Shown here one piece after another: positions 49,682 to 53,983 of a DNA stretch of 53,983 nucleotides. Both the position numbers and the translations under genes were made by a program. Below the pieces are notes generated by a model that was given only the letters and a program-made list of their open reading frames with translations, had not been told where the DNA came from and searched no databases. Position 1 is the first letter of the stretch; each line of letters begins with the position of its first letter. The stretch is from a virus, in IMG/VR virus record IMGVR_UViG_3300032313_001579, positions 1 through 53,983 of that record; one strand, 5' to 3'.

Positions 49682-50134
49682 ATGTGGTATAGCAAGATTG
49701 TGGCCAGTTTGGGAAATATCCCAGATTTTCTTGCCTATTATGAACAGGAACTAGAGTCGGCCAAGGCTGACTGTCGCATCGGTGGCCTGGTAGAAAAAAA
49801 TATCACGGCTTTGCCCGGTATCACTGAGCACAGATTTAACCAGCTACAAGAGATAGAAGCAGTGCTGAACTATCTCAATATACAACTAAGAAAAATACGC
49901 AGAAGGCATTTTCAAAAGTATCTGGAAGGTTATGCTAGAGCCCTGACCAGCAGAGACGCAGAAAAATATGTGGATGGTGAAGATGAAGTGATTGATTTTG
50001 AAACTATCATAAATGAAGTGGCTCTGTTGCGTAATCGCTGGCTGGGAATTATGAAAGCCATGGAAAGCAAGAACTTTATGCTGGGCCATGTGGTAAGATT
50101 GCGGGCAGCCGGCATGGAAGACATACAAGTATGA
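49682..50134 (+). CDS. uvsY: Probable recombination mediator UvsY
   Basis: 150 residues (T4 UvsY 137), helical and basic: TEHRFNQLQEIEAVLNYLNIQLRKIRRRHFQKYLE, then ALTSRDAEKYVDGEDEVIDFETIINEVALLRNRWLGIMKAMESKNF. The plan matches UvsY of aquatic T4-like phages, with a conserved RDAEKYVDG block, and the place near uvsX and gp32 agrees. UvsY loads UvsX on gp32-covered DNA. ATG 49682 with GGAGA 9 bases before it. ATGA overlap with the methyltransferase gene. Confidence 0.65.
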   Translation: MWYSKIVASLGNIPDFLAYYEQELESAKADCRIGGLVEKNITALPGITEHRFNQLQEIEAVLNYLNIQLRKIRRRHFQKYLEGYARALTSRDAEKYVDGEDEVIDFETIINEVALLRNRWLGIMKAMESKNFMLGHVVRLRAAGMEDIQV

Positions 50135-50886
50135 AGTTTGTACATCCTGGTGACAGCCATTGTCATAGTCTGCAGGTGTTAAACGCCTTGTATGAATACG
50201 ACGATTTTATGGCCAGTATCAGAAGCATGGTAGATCTAGGGTGTGGTGCAGGTGATGATTTGATATGGTGGGCCACAGCCACCACCCGAGACGAAGTGCC
50301 TGAACCCTTGAATATACGCTGTTACGGTATAGATGTAGTACCGGCCCCCAACTCCATCAAACCATATCTCAACATAGCCTATCAACAAGGCAGTTTTGAA
50401 GAAACCATAGTTCCACATCCTGGTGGATTTGATGTGTTATGGTGTCACGATGCGTTTCAGTATGCTATTAATCCCTTACAGACCTTGAGTCAGTGGTGGC
50501 ACATGGCCAGCCCAGGCGGCATGCTGGTGCTGAGTGTACCCCAGACTATACTGACGCAACGTGGGCAACTGGCCTACTATCTTAATTCCCACAGTTACTA
50601 TCATCACACCATGGTCAGCCTGATGCACATGCTGGCCACCTCGGGTTGGGACTGCCGATCTGGTTTTTTCCGGCAGGCACATGCTGATCTCTGGATCCAT
50701 GCTGTGGTTTACAAAAGCTCGCATGCGCCGCAGGATGCCAAAACAACTACCTGGCATGAGTTGTCTGAACTTGGACTCCTGCCCGAATCAGCAGACCGTA
50801 GCATTTATGCGCATGGCTATTTGCGGCAACAAGATCTTATTTTGCCCTGGGTAGACAAAAGCCTTGCATCCATGGCACAACTATAA
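50131..50886 (+). CDS. SAM-dependent methyltransferase (class I)
   Basis: 251 residues. Motif I VDLGCGAGDD (about 34-43), motif II acidic end YGIDVVP, and FDVLWCHDAFQYAINPLQTLSQWWHMASPGGMLVLSVP for motifs IV-V, as in UbiE-like small-molecule methyltransferases. Substrate unknown; the following glycosyltransferases suggest sugar or glycan methylation. Start overlaps the end of uvsY as ATGA. Confidence 0.78.
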   Translation: MKFVHPGDSHCHSLQVLNALYEYDDFMASIRSMVDLGCGAGDDLIWWATATTRDEVPEPLNIRCYGIDVVPAPNSIKPYLNIAYQQGSFEETIVPHPGGFDVLWCHDAFQYAINPLQTLSQWWHMASPGGMLVLSVPQTILTQRGQLAYYLNSHSYYHHTMVSLMHMLATSGWDCRSGFFRQAHADLWIHAVVYKSSHAPQDAKTTTWHELSELGLLPESADRSIYAHGYLRQQDLILPWVDKSLASMAQL

Positions 50887-50889
50887 CCC

Positions 50890-51663
50890 ATGACCTGGAT
50901 CCTGCCCCCGCTAGAAGGTACCAGGTCACAAGGCCAACGCATGATCTATGTCAGCAGTGACATGGTCTATTACGATCTTTATGTGCGTCCCTTGATACAT
51001 AGCGTAGTGCGCCAGATTCCATGGATACATGTACATGTGCATCTGATCTTGGATCAGGCACCGCCCACAGATCTTGAAGCCCACGAACGTGTGACTCACA
51101 GCTGGGAAATACTAACGCCCCAGTTCATAGATGCCATGCCCATGTCTGCCAGCACGTCCAGGAATGAGATGAACATGCGCATGCTTAAGACCACGAATCT
51201 GACGGAAATCAAAAAAAAGATCTACTACAGTTGTGCCAGATTCTTGCGCATGGCCGAACTGTTTGGTCCAGATCAACAGGTCCTACAGATTGATGCGGAT
51301 ACCATCTTGCAGGGAGCTTTTGCTCCTGAAGAATTTGACTCAATTACTCGGTCTCCTAGGGCCATGCGCAAACCCAAAGATCCTGGCACCTTGATTGCCA
51401 GTTGCATTGGTCTAGGCACAGGGTCGTCGGGTCAGCAGTTCCGTGAACACTTCCGTGATCTGTTGCTGGCCACTTTTGATCGTGGTGCCTATTGGTTCAT
51501 GGATCAAGACTGTCTGCGTGAAGCGTTTCGAAACATAGAATTTGAAACCATTGATATATTATGGTGCAGTTGGGGCAACAAGCGTGGCATGCGTTTCTTC
51601 ACCGGCAAAGGCGACAAAAAATATCAGTCTGACTTTGTAAACAAGGTAGAATCGTGGCGTTGA
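50890..51663 (+). CDS. GT-A-fold glycosyltransferase-like protein
   Basis: 257 residues. YVSSDMVYYDLYVRPLIHSV starts a nucleotide-sugar-binding unit; VLQIDADTILQG supplies the DxD metal motif of GT-A (GT8-like) enzymes; WFMDQDCLREAF resembles the acceptor-side motif. It is followed by a GT25-like and a second DxD enzyme, so the three probably build or extend a glycan. Stop overlaps the GTG of the next gene. Confidence 0.65.
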   Translation: MTWILPPLEGTRSQGQRMIYVSSDMVYYDLYVRPLIHSVVRQIPWIHVHVHLILDQAPPTDLEAHERVTHSWEILTPQFIDAMPMSASTSRNEMNMRMLKTTNLTEIKKKIYYSCARFLRMAELFGPDQQVLQIDADTILQGAFAPEEFDSITRSPRAMRKPKDPGTLIASCIGLGTGSSGQQFREHFRDLLLATFDRGAYWFMDQDCLREAFRNIEFETIDILWCSWGNKRGMRFFTGKGDKKYQSDFVNKVESWR

Positions 51664-52232
51664 AGGGTTACGTCATACGCCTAGAATCACATGAACTCAG
51701 CGAGGCCTGGAGTCTGCATGCCATGACCACGGGCCAAGACCACGGTTGGGATTTGTCTTATTGGCCCGGTGTGGATGGACGTACCACCGATCTAGCACAA
51801 CATGGTATTGACATCTATCAAGGTCACAAAAAATGTGTTCGGTACATGTCTCGCCCTGGCACACAGGGTTGTTTTCTTAGTCATTGGCAACTGTGGAATC
51901 AGTGTGTGCACCAAGATGAACCCATGGCCATCTTTGAACATGACGTGGAGTTTGTACGTGGTCCTCTCATGACGTTGCTCGACACAGACGTGATCAAATT
52001 GGAAGGTTTCCGTCCCAGCAAGCCCATCGCCGCTGGACAGTGGTGGGAAGGCGCTAGGGCCTACGTGATCTCTCCGCAGGGCGCCAGCAAGATCCTTGCT
52101 TGGGTCAACAAACATGGAGCCATGCCTGCGGACTGGATGCTGTGTGACGGCATAGTGAATGTGTCACACAATCAGCAAGGTCTGGTTCGGGTTAGACAAA
52201 ACGCTTTCAGTTTTACCAGAGACCTAGCATGA
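51654..52232 (+). CDS. Glycosyltransferase family 25-like protein, GTG start
   Basis: 192 residues. GCFLSHWQLWNQC and MAIFEHDVEF are the typical GT25 (LPS beta-glycosyltransferase) motifs with the ExD-like metal site; ARAYVISPQGASKIL is the expected downstream block. GTG 51654 with AAGG 7 bases before it is the best start, inside the end of the previous gene. ATGA overlap with the next gene. Confidence 0.75.
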   Translation: MALKGYVIRLESHELSEAWSLHAMTTGQDHGWDLSYWPGVDGRTTDLAQHGIDIYQGHKKCVRYMSRPGTQGCFLSHWQLWNQCVHQDEPMAIFEHDVEFVRGPLMTLLDTDVIKLEGFRPSKPIAAGQWWEGARAYVISPQGASKILAWVNKHGAMPADWMLCDGIVNVSHNQQGLVRVRQNAFSFTRDLA

Positions 52233-53029
52233 GTCGCAGAATGATTTACCAGGTGTATGTGGGCGAGACCAGTGCCTTGTATGATCGGTGCATAGCTTCA
52301 GTTGCAACCTATTGTGATCGCTATGATATCACACACATCATACAGCGTGAACCTATTTTACGCATCAGACCAGACATGACTCGTACTCTGCGCAGCCGTG
52401 AAGCAGTGGAACGATTGGGTTATCTGCCCATATTTGAAAAAGAAAATGCATTTGCCTATCTGGATCAATATGACCAGATAGCCATCATAGACAGCGACAT
52501 CCTGATTCGAAACACTGCACCCAACATCTTTGATCATTTGCCTACAACTCTGGCCTTTGGGGCCGTGGCTGAAAGAGACCTGCCCTGCACCGCCAAACAT
52601 GCATCAAAGATCACCAAGTATAGCCATGCGGCCTTTGATCAGTTGACCGACGTGGACTGGGTATGGGGTGATTGGGGTGCCGAATTTTACAACATGGGCA
52701 TGATGGTCATCAACTCAGCCGTGTTCGCTCCATATCTTTTAGGGCAGACTCCGGCTGAATTCTTGGCCAGACCCGAGTTCAAAGATTTTATAGACGGCAT
52801 GGGCTATTTCCGCTGGAGCACAGATCAGATGCTGTTGAACTGGTGGGTGAAAAAAACTGGCATGCCCAGGAAGAATCTGGACTGGCGCTGGAATGCTCTG
52901 TACAAGGCTGTCACAGATGACAGCTTGCCAGATGCACACTTTGTGCATTTCTTTCTCAAAGATCTCTTGCCAGCCCGTGGTGAAAACGTTGACCAACTCA
53001 TGCAACTTGTCGGCGAATCTGCAAGCTAA
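52229..53029 (+). CDS. GT8-like glycosyltransferase
   Basis: 266 residues. MIYQVYVGETSALYDRCIASVATYC opens the GT-A fold; IAIIDSDILIRN holds the DxD motif; FYNMGMMVINSAVF and STDQMLLNWWV match the acceptor and second metal regions, and HFVHFFLKD the terminal His motif of GT8. Substrate unknown. Last gene before a new late promoter. Confidence 0.72.
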   Translation: MSRRMIYQVYVGETSALYDRCIASVATYCDRYDITHIIQREPILRIRPDMTRTLRSREAVERLGYLPIFEKENAFAYLDQYDQIAIIDSDILIRNTAPNIFDHLPTTLAFGAVAERDLPCTAKHASKITKYSHAAFDQLTDVDWVWGDWGAEFYNMGMMVINSAVFAPYLLGQTPAEFLARPEFKDFIDGMGYFRWSTDQMLLNWWVKKTGMPRKNLDWRWNALYKAVTDDSLPDAHFVHFFLKDLLPARGENVDQLMQLVGESAS

Positions 53030-53032
53030 ATA
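53025..53032 (+). promoter_or_regulatory. Late promoter GCTAAATA
   Basis: GCTAAATA overlapping the stop of the GT8-like gene, 25 bases before ATG 53058, with AAAGGA before the ATG. Confidence 0.55.
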
Positions 53033-53057
53033 ATATACACATATTATAAAGGATCTC

Positions 53058-53630
53058 ATGGGCGGCAATGACAAATACATGCGTAAATATTACCCTGATG
53101 CTTTGCCTACCAAGGTACAGGGTCGGGTCATAACTGAAATGCGCACAGTGGCCGCGGACACACCGCCTGGATGTTTCATGGAAGTGGGAGTGTACCAAGG
53201 CGGAACTGCCTGGCACCTGTGTGAAGTGGCAAAGAAACAGGATCGGCAGGTATTCTTGTATGACACCTTTGAAGGCATACCATTCAAGGACGACATAGAC
53301 CATCATGATGTGGGCGACTTCAGTGACACAGACTATGACACCGTGAAATCACGACTGCCCTATGCCACAGTGATCAAAGGCACGTTTCCTGACAGTGCCG
53401 TGCCCATGCCGCCCATAGCGTTTGCACACATTGACTGTGATCAGTATCGTGCCATACGACAAAGTGTGGCTCATGTGTTGCCCTTGATGGTACCCGGAGG
53501 CATTATCTGGTTTGACGATGTGGTTGACTGGATACCCGGAACCATGCAGGCCATCAAGGAAATGTTTGGCGATCAATATGTGGTCAGTGACACCAAAAAA
53601 GTCTATGTTAAAATACCCGGTACACAGTAA
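53058..53630 (+). CDS. TylF-like SAM-dependent O-methyltransferase
   Basis: 190 residues. CFMEVGVYQGGTAWHL is motif I of the macrocin O-methyltransferase (TylF) family, VFLYDTFEGIP is motif II, FAHIDCDQY and PGGIIWFDDV contribute the metal-binding Asp residues. TylF enzymes methylate hydroxyls of sugars. Next to three glycosyltransferases it likely caps a glycan. TAATG overlap with the next gene. Confidence 0.78.
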   Translation: MGGNDKYMRKYYPDALPTKVQGRVITEMRTVAADTPPGCFMEVGVYQGGTAWHLCEVAKKQDRQVFLYDTFEGIPFKDDIDHHDVGDFSDTDYDTVKSRLPYATVIKGTFPDSAVPMPPIAFAHIDCDQYRAIRQSVAHVLPLMVPGGIIWFDDVVDWIPGTMQAIKEMFGDQYVVSDTKKVYVKIPGTQ

Positions 53631-53983
53631 TGAAAATATATCAATATGCTAATCACGACGAGTATGTGGCCGCACAGATTGAAGCTAATGTGCGCAAGAT
53701 CAAAAATGTCTGGGTGGATCGACACACCATTGTAACCATAGCGGCCAGACATGATCAAGCGAAGGATATACTGTGTCATGGTACCAGAAATGCCACAGAA
53801 CAACGATATTTTTTAGAGTCATTCCCGCAAGCCAAAATCATAGGCACAGAGATCAGTCCTACGGCTGACCAGTTTCCCATGACTGTGCAGTGGGACTTCC
53901 ATGAAGTCAACGCCGACTGGACTGGACGCATGGACATAGTGTACAGCAATGCAATAGATCACTCTTATGATCCGGTATTGGCC
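53630..53983 (+). CDS. Methyltransferase-like protein, 3' end outside window
   Basis: 118 residues visible, starting MKIYQYANHDEYVAAQIE. ILCHGTRNATEQRYF is a motif I-like loop, IIGTEISPTA the acidic second strand, and MDIVYSNAIDHSYDP the motif IV region, as in small class I methyltransferases. Its ATG overlaps the preceding stop, so it belongs to the same operon. The C-terminus is cut by the window end. Confidence 0.65.
   Translation, partial: MKIYQYANHDEYVAAQIEANVRKIKNVWVDRHTIVTIAARHDQAKDILCHGTRNATEQRYFLESFPQAKIIGTEISPTADQFPMTVQWDFHEVNADWTGRMDIVYSNAIDHSYDPVLA

Noticed and set aside
49654-49692. Twelve-codon ORF (MNVLLEKLKYVV) before UvsY
   Set aside because: Too short, no promoter or ribosome site of its own; treated as leader sequence.
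1-53983. tRNA genes, CRISPR arrays, diversity-generating retroelement, integrase or att sites
   Set aside because: No cloverleaf with a TTC-loop signature fits in the short intergenic gaps, no spaced direct repeats outside the fibre genes, and no reverse transcriptase or integrase motifs were found. The fibre repeats are coding and in frame.

Overview
The window is part of the genome of a T4-like contractile-tailed bacteriophage (a myovirus of the marine/freshwater T4 superfamily). It carries recognisable homologues of T4 gp21, gp22, gp23, gp15, gp14, gp13, gp1, gp18, gp19, gp4, gp16, gp17, gp32, UvsX and probably UvsY, plus a gp54-like tube-fold protein. The head maturation genes, the aquatic-type accessory proteins and the roughly even base composition (judged by eye) suggest an environmental phage of an aquatic bacterium. 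The host cannot be named from the sequence. No tRNA, rRNA, CRISPR array, integrase or insertion sequence was seen, and there is no gene-free stretch longer than about 300 bases.

Layout. 1-3770: prohead genes (acidic core protein, protease, scaffold, major capsid protein) closed by a terminator. 3771-4919 (minus): TPR-glycosyltransferase. 5068-20111: virion surface and tail-fibre region, with a capsid-associated protein, several fibre-like proteins, a 2006-residue fibre with about 30 short repeats and an 819-residue relative. Two Rossmann-like enzymes of unknown function flank it. 20096-23288 (minus): operon gp14, gp15, NUDIX hydrolase. 23347-28016: two small or unknown genes, a radical SAM enzyme, gp13, an exonuclease, dNMP kinase and a minus-strand HNH-like gene. 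28112-34632: tail sheath, tube, tube-like initiator, a conserved small protein, gp4 and small terminase. 34654-39522: probable internal capsid proteins and small virion proteins. 39531-45062: secreted nuclease, radical SAM enzyme, 2OG-Fe(II) oxygenase, a 29-residue ORF, large terminase and a 572-residue unknown. 45227-50134: gp32, unknown, UvsX, acidic protein, radical SAM enzyme, UvsY. 50131-53983: methyltransferases and glycosyltransferases.

Regulation can be read from the sequence. An octamer of the form N(A/T/C/G)TAAATA, resembling the T4 late promoter TATAAATA, stands before most structural transcription units on both strands. Good sigma-70 promoters (TTGAC-type -35, 17-base spacer, TATAAT-type -10) stand before the replication/nucleotide genes and two unknown genes. 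At several genes the promoter lies only 4-7 bases from the ATG and no Shine-Dalgarno sequence fits between, which predicts leaderless or nearly leaderless mRNAs.

Most notable: (1) the repeated promoter-abutting-ATG design; (2) three radical SAM genes, one followed by an overlapping 2OG-Fe(II) oxygenase, in a virion/recombination setting; (3) four proteins with T4-like capsid-targeting N-termini that end in a predicted gp21 cleavage site; (4) a gp15 gene with no canonical start codon for its conserved N-terminus, where AUC behind a Shine-Dalgarno site fits best; (5) a terminal glycosylation/methylation island.
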